Source: Billgrantia zhangzhouensis (lineage in GTDB: Bacteria; Pseudomonadota; Gammaproteobacteria; Pseudomonadales; Halomonadaceae). Taken from it: DNA of 64,000 bases. The number at the start of each line of letters is the position of its first letter. Position 1 is the first letter of the stretch. Below are positions 12,844-22,420 of this stretch, one piece after another. The notes under the pieces are model-generated. The model had not been told where the DNA came from. It saw nothing but the letters and a program-made list of their open reading frames with translations, and ran no database searches. The stretch lies in the NCBI RefSeq assembly GCF_021404465.1, contig NZ_JABFTT010000003.1:310001-374000 (forward strand), read 5' to 3'. Made by a program: the position numbers and the translations under genes.

Positions 12844-14784
12844 CTAGGATGCCGGGCGCGCCACCAGCGAGCGGGTCTCCTCGCGTGCTTCTATCAGCTC
12901 GACGCGAATCACGTCGCCCAACTTGTAGCGTTCCTCGCCTTCGACCTGGACGCGTCCCTCCTTGTCGTCGACGACGACCTTGTCGCGGTCGCTGTGCAGC
13001 AGCGGAGCCGGCACGAAGGCCGTGGCGCCGTTGGCGACGAGGCGTACACGTAGGCCGCCGCGGCTGATACCGAAGATCTCCGCTTCGAAGGCCTGCTGCT
13101 CCTTGGCCGCTGGCGTCAGGTAGCGTACGTAGAGCCAATCCTTGACGTCGCGTTCGGCCAGACGGTTGAGCCGGCGCCGCTCGGTGAGCTGCTCGGTCAG
13201 TGCCTGGGTCGCCTCCGCCGGAGCCTGTTCACCCTTGAGCACGCGCTTGATCAGGCGATGGTTGACCATGTCGCCGTACTTGCGGATCGGCGAGGTCCAG
13301 GTAGCGTAGGCGGTCAGGCCCAGGCCGAAGTGCGGGCCGGGCCGGGCCGACATGCTGGTGAAGCCCTGGAAGCGGCGCAGGCGGGCGTCGAGCCAGGCAT
13401 CGTCGCGGTTCTCGAGGGCTCGCTTGAGTTCCTTGTAGCGCGGCAGTTCCGAAAGCGCCTCCAGTTCGACCTCGATCTCCTGAGCGGTAAGGAACTCGTG
13501 GGCGGCCTGGGCCTTTTCGGGATCGAAGGCGCGGTGTACGTTGAAGATGCCGTGGCCGACATGTTCGGCAAGATAGTGGGCGCAGCAGGCGTTGGCCGCG
13601 ATCATCGACTCTTCGATCATGCGGTTGGCGATGCGCCGCTCCTCGATGCGGATGTCGAGTACGTTGCCCGCCGGGTCAAGATCGAACACGTAATCGGGAC
13701 GATCCTTGAACACCAGCGCATGCTCGGCGCGCCAGGCGGCGCGTGCTTCGGTCATCTCGCGCAGGGCGCGGAGCTGCTCGGCGATTTTTGCATCAGGCGT
13801 CCATTCGCCCTGGCCCTCCAGCCAGTCCGAGACCTGGTCATAGACTAGCTTGGCCTGGGAGCGTACACGGGCAGCGAAGAAGCGACAGTCGCCCAGGCTG
13901 CCGTCGGCCTCCACCCCCAGACTACAGGCCAGCACCGGGCGCTCTTCGCCCTCGCGTAGCGAGCAAAGATCGTCAGCGAGCTGCTCGGGCAGCATGGTGA
14001 CGTTCTGCCCCGGCAGGTAGACGGTGAAGGCGCGGGTGCGTGCCTCCAGGTCGGCGGCATGCCCTTCCTCGACATAGGCGGTGGGATCGGCAATGGCCAC
14101 TGTCAGGTGCCAGCCGCCGCCTTCACGCGGTGCGATGCGCAGGGCATCGTCCATGTCGCGGGTCTTCTCGCTGTCGATGGTGAAGAAAGGCTCTGCGGTG
14201 AGATCCTCGCGCTCGAGCCCCTCGTCGCGCAGCGGCCAGTCGTCGCCGGCGTCCGGGCACTCCTGCTCGAGGGCATGACGGGCCAGGGTGACCCGCCACG
14301 GCACGGCGGGATCGTCGGTCTTGGCTACCAGTTCGTCGATCTGGGTAAAGAAGGCGCGGTCGTTGGGCTTGAGCGGGTGGCGCACCAGCCTGGCCACGAC
14401 CCAGTCGCCATCGCCGATGCTCGCTTCGTCCAGGCTGTTCTTGATTCGTGCCTTGAGCGCATTGTTGATCGACGGGTGATCGGGCATCACCGCCAGACGC
14501 CCGTCGCGCTTCTGTACCCGGGCAATGAAGCGATCAAGACCCGCTTCGAGGAGAGTGTCGGGCTCGACGGAGGTCTTGTCGCCATTCTCGTGAATGACGG
14601 CCTGGACGCGGTCGCCGTGCAGCACCTGCTTCATGGCGGGGGGCGGGACGAAATAGGACTGGCCATCATCGGTTTCGAGAAAACCGAAGCCCTTGTCGGT
14701 GGCCTTGATCACGCCCTCGGCACGGGGCGTGGTCTCACGAATCTGTTGCTTGAGCTGGGCGAGCAGCGGGTTATTCTGCAGCAT
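12844..14784 (-). CDS. rnb: Exoribonuclease II
   Basis: Processive 3'-to-5' single-strand exoribonuclease involved in mRNA decay. The ATG at 14784 gives 646 aa starting MLQNNPLLAQLKQQ, almost identical to the E. coli RNase II start (644 aa), so the upstream in-frame ATG adding 30 residues was rejected. Cold-shock-like RNA-binding domains come first, then the RNB catalytic centre with metal-binding aspartates (FTIDSEKTRDMDDALRI), and a C-terminal S1 domain ending near SLVARPAS. Transcribed alone, with its own terminator. Confidence 0.93.
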   Translation of the reverse strand: MLQNNPLLAQLKQQIRETTPRAEGVIKATDKGFGFLETDDGQSYFVPPPAMKQVLHGDRVQAVIHENGDKTSVEPDTLLEAGLDRFIARVQKRDGRLAVMPDHPSINNALKARIKNSLDEASIGDGDWVVARLVRHPLKPNDRAFFTQIDELVAKTDDPAVPWRVTLARHALEQECPDAGDDWPLRDEGLEREDLTAEPFFTIDSEKTRDMDDALRIAPREGGGWHLTVAIADPTAYVEEGHAADLEARTRAFTVYLPGQNVTMLPEQLADDLCSLREGEERPVLACSLGVEADGSLGDCRFFAARVRSQAKLVYDQVSDWLEGQGEWTPDAKIAEQLRALREMTEARAAWRAEHALVFKDRPDYVFDLDPAGNVLDIRIEERRIANRMIEESMIAANACCAHYLAEHVGHGIFNVHRAFDPEKAQAAHEFLTAQEIEVELEALSELPRYKELKRALENRDDAWLDARLRRFQGFTSMSARPGPHFGLGLTAYATWTSPIRKYGDMVNHRLIKRVLKGEQAPAEATQALTEQLTERRRLNRLAERDVKDWLYVRYLTPAAKEQQAFEAEIFGISRGGLRVRLVANGATAFVPAPLLHSDRDKVVVDDKEGRVQVEGEERYKLGDVIRVELIEAREETRSLVARPAS

Positions 14785-14972
14785 GGTCACGAACGTGTGG
14801 CGGTGTAGGAGGGCCACTATACGGATTCCCGCGGCCGGCGCCAAACGCAGACGTAGCCGCTGACGGTAAATCATAGGCTTGGATTAGGTGATTCGTGATG
14901 AGCGCGCGCCGTGCTGGGCAAGCCGTGCGGGCTGCGTTAGCCTCTAGCGGTGACTCGTTGCAATGGACAGCC

Positions 14973-15770
14973 ATGACACCTCACCTGATCGTCTCCGACC
15001 TCGATGGCACCCTGCTGGATGCCAACCACGACCTGCACTCCGAGACCATCGACACCCTGCGCCAGTTGGCCGAGCGGGGGCACCACTTGGCCTTCGCCTC
15101 CGGGCGTCACTTCCGCGACATGCTGGCCTTTCGTGAACGGCTGGGCGTGCCGATCCACGTGATCAGCACCAACGGTGCCTACCTGCACGGCCCCGACGAC
15201 GAGCTGTTGGCATCACGTCATCTCGAGGCCGAGCTGGCGCGTGAGCTGATCGTGCTCGAGCGCCACGGCAGCGTGCGCCTCAATCTCTACCTCGAGCACG
15301 AGTGGTTGATCGATGCTCCCGAGCCACGGCTACTGGCCTACCATGCCCATACCGGATTCGGCTATCGTGTGGTCGAACCGACGAGCCTCGACGGAGAGGG
15401 AGTCGGCAAGGTGCTCTACATTGGCGAGCCCGAGCGGCTGGCCGGGCTCGAGGCCGAAGTGCGCGCGAGCTATGGTGAACGTTTGCATGTCACTTACTCC
15501 ACGGTCAATTCACTTGAGATCATGGCTGGTGGCGTCAACAAGGGCACGGCGCTGGAAGCGCTGCTCGTTATTCTCGGGATCGACAGCGAACGCTGCCTGG
15601 CCTTCGGCGACAACCTCAACGATACCGAGATGCTGAGTCTGGCCGGCGAGGCCCACGTGATGGCCAATGCGCACCCCGAGCTGGCCCAGCGGGTACCCGT
15701 GGCACGGCGAATTGGCCACCATGCCGAGACGGCCGTGGCCAGGCACCTGCAGGAACGGTTCTCCCTCTGA
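14973..15770 (+). CDS. Cof-type HAD-IIB family phosphatase
   Basis: Cytoplasmic Mg-dependent phosphatase of the Cof/HAD-IIB class; substrate unknown (sugar phosphates or pyridoxal phosphate are typical). Motif I is DLDGTLLD at the N-terminus, motif II contains ISTNGA, and motifs III/IV contain NKGTALEALL and FGDNLNDTEML. The ATG at 14973 gives 265 aa starting MTPHLIVSDLDGT, the usual family start; an in-frame ATG at 14895 would add 26 unconserved residues. It is divergent from rnb. Confidence 0.88.
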   Translation: MTPHLIVSDLDGTLLDANHDLHSETIDTLRQLAERGHHLAFASGRHFRDMLAFRERLGVPIHVISTNGAYLHGPDDELLASRHLEAELARELIVLERHGSVRLNLYLEHEWLIDAPEPRLLAYHAHTGFGYRVVEPTSLDGEGVGKVLYIGEPERLAGLEAEVRASYGERLHVTYSTVNSLEIMAGGVNKGTALEALLVILGIDSERCLAFGDNLNDTEMLSLAGEAHVMANAHPELAQRVPVARRIGHHAETAVARHLQERFSL

Positions 15771-15936
15771 GTCGAATCGAACGCTGCGACGACGGTCTAG
15801 GGTTCCTTGCCGCACCGATCCGGCCCGGTCGCGCCTGGTAGTCCTCGGGCCTTGGCGGCTCGACCGCATGACCCTCGAGCTGATCGACGAACGGGAGGGT
15901 GGAGGGCGCCCTGGGTAGCGGTCGGCTGGAGGAAAA

Positions 15937-16377
15937 TCAGCGTACGGTGATCACCGTGCACTCGGCGACATGGCTGACCTTGTGCGAGACGCTGCCCACC
16001 ATCAGCCCGCGCAGGTCGCTCAGGCCGCGGCTGCCCAGGACAATGGCCTCGACGCCGCGACGGCGTGCCTCGCTGACGATGGTGCGGGCCGGATCGCCCT
16101 GGCCGATCACCGTCTCGACCTGGGTAATGCCCTGGGCGCGCGCCGCCTCGGCTGCCTTGTCGACGACCTGCCTGCCGATGTCCTCACGTTCCTGGCGTGA
16201 CGCCTCGATGGCGATGGCGCCGATGCCCCACACCAGCGTCGTCTCGTGGGCAAGTTCCTCGGGAACGTGCAGGATGTGCAGGGTGGCGTCGGCCTGGCTG
16301 GCCAGCTGGCAGGCGACATCGAGCGCCTTCTTCGCCCCTTCGGAACCGTCGATGGGCACCAGGATGGACTTGAACAT
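15937..16377 (-). CDS. Universal stress protein (UspA family)
   Basis: Small nucleotide-binding stress protein. The start at 16377 gives 146 aa beginning MFKSILVPIDGSEG and has an AAGGAAA ribosome site; an upstream ATG adding 10 residues lacks support. The ATP-binding signature G-2x-G-9x-GS is intact near the C-terminus (GSRGLSDLRGLMVGS), so this is a nucleotide-binding type. Convergent with the HAD gene; the 166-base gap between them shows no recognisable signal. Confidence 0.92.
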   Translation of the reverse strand: MFKSILVPIDGSEGAKKALDVACQLASQADATLHILHVPEELAHETTLVWGIGAIAIEASRQEREDIGRQVVDKAAEAARAQGITQVETVIGQGDPARTIVSEARRRGVEAIVLGSRGLSDLRGLMVGSVSHKVSHVAECTVITVR

Positions 16378-16479
16378 GATGATTTCCTTCTGCGCGTGTT
16401 GAGCCAACGTCTTCCTTGAGCGTAATGCCTCCTGCCGAGAGTGTCATGACCAAGGTCAAGAGCGCGTTCGGCAATGGCG

Positions 16480-17526
16480 TCATTCCTGCTTTTCCAGCCG
16501 CCTCAACTGTTGCCAGAGTTCGCTGCGCAGATCCGCCATGCGCGGCGCCTCGTCCTCGCCGAACACCAGCGGGCGGGTCAGGCGCTGGGTGCGCAAGCCG
16601 AGGCGGGCACTGAGCAGGCCTACCCCCATGCCCTGTCCGGCGCGTGCCGAGAGGCGTCCGGCCAGGTTGAGCGAGAGCAGCTCGACGCCGGCCTCGCTGG
16701 CCATCTCGGTGGCGCCGGCAAAAGCCATGTTGTAGAGCACGTTGCGCAGCAGGCGCAGGCGGCTGGCGTAGCCCAGCTCCAGCCCGTAGAGACGACAGAT
16801 GCGGTCGATCATCGCCAGGTTGCGCCACGCCATCAGGAACATGTCGACCAGCGTCAGCGGGCTCACCGCCACCATTACCGCCGTTTCGCCGGCCATGCGC
16901 GAGATCAGCCGTCGGGCCTGGCGGTCGCGCGGGGCGAGCAGATGATGCGCCAGCAACTGCTGTACTTCCGCCCCGCCGTGATGTGGCTCCCGGGCAGCGA
17001 GGAAGGCTTGCCAATGGGGATGGTCGTCGTCGAGGCCGAGCTGGTGCTTGAGCACACGGGCCAGGTCGAGCGCCTCCCCGGCATCGGCTTCGGGTAGCCG
17101 AGCCAGCCGGCTGCGCAGGCTGTCGTGGCGCTTCAAGCGGCGCAACCGCCAGGCCTCGCGCAGCAGCGCTCCGGCACCCAAGGCGATGGCGCCCAGACCC
17201 AGCAGGTGCCAGCCGCCGCTGAGCCAATCGCCCCCGAGCAGGGCCTCGGGCAGACGCATGGCCATTTCGGCCGAGCCCAGCGCGATGCCGCCGCCGAGCA
17301 GGCCGAGCAGCCCCCAACGGCGCTTGCGCGGCTTGCCGAGGCTGGTCTCCAGGTCGCGCTCGGCGCGACTCGTTGGCGCTTCGTCCATGGGGCGGGTGGG
17401 CAACTGGCTGTCGAAATTCAGGCGTGGACGCGGCGCTCCCTGTGGCGTCGATTCGGGCTCGTCGAAGGTGAAGCGGCGAGCCGGACGCGGGTCGTCGCCC
17501 CGCGGCTCGTGGCGGCGGTCGTTCAT
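16480..17526 (-). CDS. ycjF: YcjF-family membrane protein (TIGR01620/DUF697)
   Basis: Inner-membrane protein of unknown function that travels with the YcjX GTPase-like protein. The 348-aa sequence has an acidic/Pro-rich N-terminus (1-65), two hydrophobic helices around 70-90 and 105-125 (GLLGLLGGGIALGSAEMAM and GLGAIALGAGALLREAW), and a DUF697-like C-terminal half with RDRQARRLISRMAGETAVMV. Its ATG overlaps the ycjX stop by 4 bases. In E. coli these genes are induced with phage-shock-type envelope stress. Confidence 0.9.
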   Translation of the reverse strand: MNDRRHEPRGDDPRPARRFTFDEPESTPQGAPRPRLNFDSQLPTRPMDEAPTSRAERDLETSLGKPRKRRWGLLGLLGGGIALGSAEMAMRLPEALLGGDWLSGGWHLLGLGAIALGAGALLREAWRLRRLKRHDSLRSRLARLPEADAGEALDLARVLKHQLGLDDDHPHWQAFLAAREPHHGGAEVQQLLAHHLLAPRDRQARRLISRMAGETAVMVAVSPLTLVDMFLMAWRNLAMIDRICRLYGLELGYASRLRLLRNVLYNMAFAGATEMASEAGVELLSLNLAGRLSARAGQGMGVGLLSARLGLRTQRLTRPLVFGEDEAPRMADLRSELWQQLRRLEKQE

Positions 17527-18914
17527 TGCAGCTTGTCTCCGATCAGCCAGTCCAGGGCGGCATCGAGCCGGATGTGGGGCAGAGCGCCGCCCTCCCGTAG
17601 GGCAGGGCGAAAGGCGCGGAAGTCGAACCCTTGTCGAGCCCAGAAATCGGTTTCCGGCAGCCTGGCGGGCACCTCGCCGGGAAATACCAGAACTTCTTCA
17701 CCCTCCAGGGTCGTGCCGCGTAGTGCTGGACTGCGCTCGTTCTTGTGGTTCACCTCGTGGGCTTCGGTGGCACGTATCGCCGCCAGCGACAGTGCTTTCA
17801 CTGGCACGTTGGCGTAGCGTAGGTCCTGCAGCGGCTCGGCCAGCAGGGCCTCGAGCAGCGCGGTCAGGTTGACGTGCTGCTCCGGGGTGACGTGGTCGGC
17901 CTTGGTCGCTGCGATTGCCAGCTTGTCGATGCGCGGTGAAAACAACCGCGAGAGCAGGCTGCGCTTGCCGTAATCGAAGCTCTGCATCAGCGTGGCCAGT
18001 GCCTGGGAGAGATCCTCGAAGCGCTCCGGGCCGGCATTGAGAGCGCCGAGCACATCGACCAGCACGATCTGACGGTCGAAGCGGCGGAAGTGGTCGCGGT
18101 AGAAAGGCCGCACGATGTGTTGCTGATAGTGGCGAAAGCGGGCCGCCAGGGTGGCATAGACGCTCTCCGGCGGCAGTTTGGCCAGGGCCGCTTCGTCGGT
18201 CTCCGCCAGCGCCGGCAGCGGGAAAAACTGCAGTACCGGGGCGCCTTCCAGATCTCCGGGTAGCAGGAAGCGACCCGGTTGCAGGTTGGCGAAGCCCGCC
18301 TCGCGGGCAGCTTGCAGACTCCTGGCATAGAGCGCGGCGACGTCGGCAAGTTCGGCCTCATTGGCCTCGGCGGCCGGGTCGAGCTTGGCGGCGACACCTT
18401 CCCATTCGGCCAGCAGGGCACGCCGTTGCTCACCGGCGCCGGCCAGCATGGCGCGACTCCAGCTCAGGTAGTCGTGGCCCAGCAATGGCAGGTCGAGCAG
18501 CCACTCGCCGGGGTAGTCGAACAGGTCGAGGCTTAGCTCGGCGGTCTCGCCGCGCAGCAATGCGCGCTTGGCCGGGCGGTAGCGGATCGACAGGCGCAGT
18601 TCGCTGATGCCGCGGGTGGGCTCCGGCCAGCGTGGCGGTTCGCTATCGAGCGACGCCATTGCCTGGTCGTAGGGAAATCGCGGTACACCCAGGTCGGGTT
18701 GGCTGACCCGGCGGGCGCCTAGCAGACGGCCCTGTCGGGCCGCCGGCATCAGGTCGAGCCGGGCCTCGAGGCCAGCATGGCGCAGCTGGTTGACCAGCGA
18801 GGTGAGAAAGGCGGTCTTGCCCGAACGAGAGAGCCCGGTGACCGCCAGGCGCAATTGGCGGTCGCGGCCGCGTTCGATCAGGTTGGTCAGCTCCCGGGTG
18901 AGCGACTGGCGCAT
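17523..18914 (-). CDS. ycjX: YcjX-family P-loop protein
   Basis: Predicted nucleotide-binding protein of unknown function, linked to envelope stress in enterics. The 463-aa protein has a Walker A loop at residues 27-34 (GLSRSGKT) and family motifs LDLFDYPGEWLLDLP, FYRDHFRRFDRQIVLVDVL and AIAATKADHVTPEQH, the last resembling a G4-type TKAD motif. Together with ycjF it forms a two-gene operon through an ATGA overlap. No promoter was recognised upstream. Confidence 0.92.
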   Translation of the reverse strand: MRQSLTRELTNLIERGRDRQLRLAVTGLSRSGKTAFLTSLVNQLRHAGLEARLDLMPAARQGRLLGARRVSQPDLGVPRFPYDQAMASLDSEPPRWPEPTRGISELRLSIRYRPAKRALLRGETAELSLDLFDYPGEWLLDLPLLGHDYLSWSRAMLAGAGEQRRALLAEWEGVAAKLDPAAEANEAELADVAALYARSLQAAREAGFANLQPGRFLLPGDLEGAPVLQFFPLPALAETDEAALAKLPPESVYATLAARFRHYQQHIVRPFYRDHFRRFDRQIVLVDVLGALNAGPERFEDLSQALATLMQSFDYGKRSLLSRLFSPRIDKLAIAATKADHVTPEQHVNLTALLEALLAEPLQDLRYANVPVKALSLAAIRATEAHEVNHKNERSPALRGTTLEGEEVLVFPGEVPARLPETDFWARQGFDFRAFRPALREGGALPHIRLDAALDWLIGDKLQ

Positions 18915-18940
18915 CGGCGAGGAATCCCTTCACAGCAGTG

Positions 18941-20119
18941 TCAGCCGCTAATGTGAGGGTCTTGGCGGCGTCTGGCAAGACGCTGCCAAGCCAATAGCGC
19001 AATGGGCACCAACGACAGCGGCACCAGCAGAGCGTTGAGCAGCATCCAGCCGAGCAGGTTGACCAGCGGGCCGGCCAGCAGGGCGGTGATGGCGACGGTG
19101 GAGAAAACCAGGAACTCGTTGGCGGCCTGGGTGCGGGCCTTCTCCGCCGGACGGTAGGCCTCGGTGAGCAGTCCAGTGGCGGGCAGGAAGGTGAAGTTCC
19201 AGCCCAGCCCGAGCAGAATCAGAGCGAAATGAAAGCCCGCCACGCCAGCCTCTATCTGGGCGGCCAGGCCGCTGGCCGCCAGCAGCACGCAGCCTGCGGC
19301 GATCATGCGTGGTGCGCCGAAACGCGCTGTCAGGTGGCCGGTGGCGAACGAGGGCAGGAACATGGCTAGCACGTGCCACTGGATCGTGGTGGCGACATGG
19401 TCGAAGTGGTGGCCGGCGTTGGACATCGCCAGTGGGGTAGCGGTCATCGCCAGGTTCATCACGCCATAGCCGATCAGTGCCGAGAGCACTGCCACCACGA
19501 ACACCGGCTGGCGCACGATCTCACCGAGCGGTCGCGGCTGGCCGTCGCCATGGGTCTTCCCGGGTGGCGGCAGCCGGGTGGCCAGCAGCACCAGCAGGGC
19601 CACCAGGTAGAGCGCTCCCAGGCCGAGGAAGCTGCCGAGAAAGGGTGTGACGGCCGCTTCGCGACTGATGCGGGCCAGCCAAGGGCCGAAGAAGGCGGCC
19701 AGCACGCCGCCGCCCATGACCAGACCGATGGCGCGGTCACGCAGCGCCAGCGGCGCTGCTTCCACCGCGGCGAAGCGATACAGCTGGCCGAACCCGATGC
19801 CGATGCCGATCAGCCAGGTGCCCAGCATGAACAGCGAGAAGGCCTCGCTGGCCAGTGCCTGGGCAGCCACGACCACGCCGGCGAGCCCCAGCAGGTTGCC
19901 CAGCAGGAAGCCGCGCTTGCGCCCCAGGCGCGCCATGATCAGTGAAGCGGGAATGGTGGCGCACATCAGCCCCAGCCACTGGGTGGCGACCGGTGCCGTG
20001 GACCAGGCCGGATCGGGAGCGAGGCGCGCGCCGATCAGCGGCGAGACCGCGATCAGCAGGATGTTGCCGCTCACCAGCAGCGCCTGGCACAGCGACAGCA
20101 GCATGACGTTGAAAGGCAT
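18941..20119 (-). CDS. MFS transporter
   Basis: Twelve-helix major facilitator superfamily permease in the inner membrane, 392 aa. A motif A-like loop (MARLGRKRG) follows TM2, and the helices are evenly spaced with a central loop at about 190-210 (PPPGKTHGDGQPRPLGE). Substrate cannot be told from sequence. It lies 23 bases downstream of a GlxA-type AraC regulator on the same strand, which probably controls it. Confidence 0.9.
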   Translation of the reverse strand: MPFNVMLLSLCQALLVSGNILLIAVSPLIGARLAPDPAWSTAPVATQWLGLMCATIPASLIMARLGRKRGFLLGNLLGLAGVVVAAQALASEAFSLFMLGTWLIGIGIGFGQLYRFAAVEAAPLALRDRAIGLVMGGGVLAAFFGPWLARISREAAVTPFLGSFLGLGALYLVALLVLLATRLPPPGKTHGDGQPRPLGEIVRQPVFVVAVLSALIGYGVMNLAMTATPLAMSNAGHHFDHVATTIQWHVLAMFLPSFATGHLTARFGAPRMIAAGCVLLAASGLAAQIEAGVAGFHFALILLGLGWNFTFLPATGLLTEAYRPAEKARTQAANEFLVFSTVAITALLAGPLVNLLGWMLLNALLVPLSLVPIALLAWQRLARRRQDPHISG

Positions 20120-20142
20120 GGCGACCTCCGGGGTATCGGCCT

Positions 20143-21147
20143 CTAACGGTCAAGGTGAGAGGGAGTGGAAACCTGGCCCTTGGGGCCGAAGCGCTGGTAG
20201 TACAGTGTGGGGGAAACGCCGTAATGGCGCTGGAACAGACGCCTCAGCTGCTCGGCGCCGCCCAGTTGCCACTGCCGTGCCAGGCGCTCCAGCGGCGGCG
20301 GGCGCTCGCTGGCCAGCAGTGCCTGGCGGGCCTGCTCCAGGCGCAGGCGGGTCAGGTAGGCACTGGGAGTCGTCGCAAGCTGCTGGCGAAACAGTCGCGA
20401 AAGGTGGCGCGGCGTGACGCCGAGCGAATCGGCCAGCGTTTCCACCCGGTGCGGCGCGGCAGGGTCGGCGTGGATCCGGTCGAGCAGTTTTCGCAGCGCA
20501 CCCTGGGCGCGGTTCTGGCTGCGCAGCACTTCACTGAACTGGGATTGTCCCCCGGGACGACGCAGGAACAGCACCAGCTCGCGGGCGACCTGGCCGGCCA
20601 GGGCACTGCCGTGGTCTGCTTCGAGTAGCGACAGGGCCAGGTCGATGCCAGCAGTGACCCCGGCACTGGTGAAATGCCCGCCTGACTCGACGTAGAGCGC
20701 ATCCGGCACCACGCGAACCCTGGGATAGTCGCTGGCCAACTGGGCGCAGTGTCGCCAGTGGGTGGTGGCTTGGCGTTCATCCAGCAGGCCGGCCGCGGCG
20801 AGCAGGAAAGCGCCGGTGCAGATCGAGCCCAAGCGACGAACCTGGCCGGCCTGGTCGTGCAGGGCTGCGAGAAGCTCCGCACGCTGGCGCTGGAACGTGA
20901 CACCACGTCCTCCAGCGACGAGCAGCGTATCCACCGGGCCAAGCGCCGATATGTCACGCCAAGCCGTGTCGGCCAGCAGCGGCAGGCCGCTATTGGTCGC
21001 TACGCTGCCCCGCGCATCGGCGGCTAGGTGCAAGCGATAGAGGCAACTGCCGCTGAGATCGTTGGCCGAGGCGAAGACCTGCCATGGACCGCTGACATCC
21101 AGCAACTGGCAGTCCGGATAGGCGAGGATGACGACGGTGCGTGACAT
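20143..21147 (-). CDS. GlxA-type AraC family transcriptional regulator (DJ-1/PfpI + HTH)
   Basis: DNA-binding regulator, 334 aa. Residues 1-185 form a DJ-1/PfpI-like ligand-sensing domain (MSRTVVILAYPDCQLLDVSG; CTGAFLLAAAGLLD with the nucleophile-elbow-type Cys). Residues 225-320 are a two-helix-turn-helix AraC domain (SLGVTPRHLSRLFRQQ and the second HTH near LGGAEQLRRLFQRHYG). Such proteins often sense nitrogenous metabolites, but the effector here is unknown. It precedes the MFS gene in the same direction, suggesting a regulator-transporter pair. Confidence 0.9.
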   Translation of the reverse strand: MSRTVVILAYPDCQLLDVSGPWQVFASANDLSGSCLYRLHLAADARGSVATNSGLPLLADTAWRDISALGPVDTLLVAGGRGVTFQRQRAELLAALHDQAGQVRRLGSICTGAFLLAAAGLLDERQATTHWRHCAQLASDYPRVRVVPDALYVESGGHFTSAGVTAGIDLALSLLEADHGSALAGQVARELVLFLRRPGGQSQFSEVLRSQNRAQGALRKLLDRIHADPAAPHRVETLADSLGVTPRHLSRLFRQQLATTPSAYLTRLRLEQARQALLASERPPPLERLARQWQLGGAEQLRRLFQRHYGVSPTLYYQRFGPKGQVSTPSHLDR

Positions 21148-21244
21148 GACGCCCCCTGCAATGAGCTGTCATGTCAGTCTCCACCGAACACGAGATGTCC
21201 GCAATGACCGATACCCCACCGATCAGGACATTTCTTCGGTCGCT

Positions 21245-21436
21245 TCATCCAGCCAACAGCCATTGGGCCCAGATCGGCGTGGTGGCAACGAGGAAACCGA
21301 ACCCGGCCAGGGCATAGCCCGGCCAGCGCTCTTGCTGGTGCTTCGCCCGGCGTTGGGCAAGCGTCAGGCCGGCCAGGCAGATGACCAGCCCGACGAGGTT
21401 GAAGACGAAGGTGAACATGCCGAGCATGGGCGTCAT
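21245..21436 (-). CDS. Small two-helix membrane protein (63 aa), function unknown
   Basis: A 63-aa reading frame starting MTPMLGMFTFVFNLVGLVIC with two predicted membrane helices (about 5-25 and 42-60) separated by a basic loop (LAQRRAKHQQERW). GGGAGA lies 4 bases before the ATG at 21436, which supports this start over the much longer in-frame extension that runs antisense through the DUF924 gene. I do not recognise a family. It is divergent from the DUF924 gene. Confidence 0.6.
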   Translation of the reverse strand: MTPMLGMFTFVFNLVGLVICLAGLTLAQRRAKHQQERWPGYALAGFGFLVATTPIWAQWLLAG

Positions 21437-21517
21437 GGCGTCTCCCGTGGCAACCAAGAGTGAAAAATTCGCAACCCAAGTCCATGCTATCAGGAGCGTA
21501 AACGACGAGGACATGAC

Positions 21518-22072
21518 ATGAACGGGAAGTTGCCCGAACGAGATGAGGTGGTTGCCTTCTGGTTTGACGAACTTGAGCCCGCCCAGTGGTTTCGCAAGGA
21601 TATCGAACTTGATGGGGTGATCCGCGAACGCTTCGGTGCGCTGCACGATGCAGCTGCGGCGGGGGAGCTGTGGCAATGGCGCGCTACGCCACAGGGGCGG
21701 CTGGCCGAGATTCTGGTGCTCGACCAGTTCTCGCGCAATCTCTACCGCGACGATCCACGGGCCTTTGCTCAGGACGCCATGGCGCTGGTGCTGGCCCAGG
21801 AAGCCGTGGCGCAGGGCTATGACCGCGAGTTGGAGATCGGCTGGTGCCGCTTCCTCTACATGCCCTACATGCACAGTGAGTCGCTCGCGATTCACGACGA
21901 GGCGCTGCGCCTGTTCGACCAGCCCGGGCTCGAGGACAACCTGCGCTACGAGCACCTTCATCGCGACATCCTGTTGCGCTTCGGGCGCTATCCTCACCGC
22001 AACGCTATCCTTGGCCGTGAGTCGAGCCGCGAGGAGCGGGAGTTTCTCGCGCAGCCCGGCTCGTCATTCTGA
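21518..22072 (+). CDS. DUF924 family protein
   Basis: A 184-aa alpha-helical protein of the DUF924 (TPR-like) family, function unknown. Recognised by WFDELEPAQWFRKD near the N-terminus, GRLAEILVLDQFSRNLYRDDPRAF in the middle (the family hallmark), YMPYMHSE, and the C-terminal FGRYPHRNAILGRESS. GAGGA precedes the ATG. It is followed by a GlsB-type membrane gene on the same strand, 86 bases away. Confidence 0.9.
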   Translation: MNGKLPERDEVVAFWFDELEPAQWFRKDIELDGVIRERFGALHDAAAAGELWQWRATPQGRLAEILVLDQFSRNLYRDDPRAFAQDAMALVLAQEAVAQGYDRELEIGWCRFLYMPYMHSESLAIHDEALRLFDQPGLEDNLRYEHLHRDILLRFGRYPHRNAILGRESSREEREFLAQPGSSF

Positions 22073-22158
22073 GCTACGCTTTCTTGCATGGGCGCCATGA
22101 GGCACCATGAAGCAACTTCCTGGTGACAGGATCGAGCCAAAAGGAGAGGAGAAACGCT

Positions 22159-22404
22159 ATGGGAGGACTCATTGCCTGGCTGATCATTGGCGGGCTGGCA
22201 GGCTGGATTGCCGGTAACATCATGCGCGGCGGCGGCTTCGGCATTCTGCCAAACATCGGCGTGGGCATCGTGGGGGCAGTGATCGGCGGTTTCCTGTTCC
22301 GCCTGCTGGGGCTCCAGGCCGGCGGATTCATCGGCTCGCTGGTCACGGCTACTGTCGGTGCGGTGGTGCTACTGTGGATCATCTCCAAGATTCGACAGGC
22401 GTAG
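22159..22404 (+). CDS. GlsB/YeaQ/YmgE family stress response membrane protein
   Basis: An 81-aa inner-membrane protein with three helices, of the transglycosylase-associated (GlsB/YeaQ) family that is often stress- or osmotically induced. Starts MGGLIAWLIIGGLAGWIAGN, contains the family RGGGFGILPNIGVGIVGA and ends in KIRQA. The ATG at 22159 is preceded by a strong AGGAGAGGAG; the longer in-frame start 36 bases upstream would place this ribosome site inside the coding region. Confidence 0.9.
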   Translation: MGGLIAWLIIGGLAGWIAGNIMRGGGFGILPNIGVGIVGAVIGGFLFRLLGLQAGGFIGSLVTATVGAVVLLWIISKIRQA

Positions 22405-22420
22405 CCTCGTTGGCGTGAGA

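Noticed and set aside
12804..13067. Plus-strand frame at the 3' end of rnb
   Set aside because: Shadow of the S1 domain of rnb.
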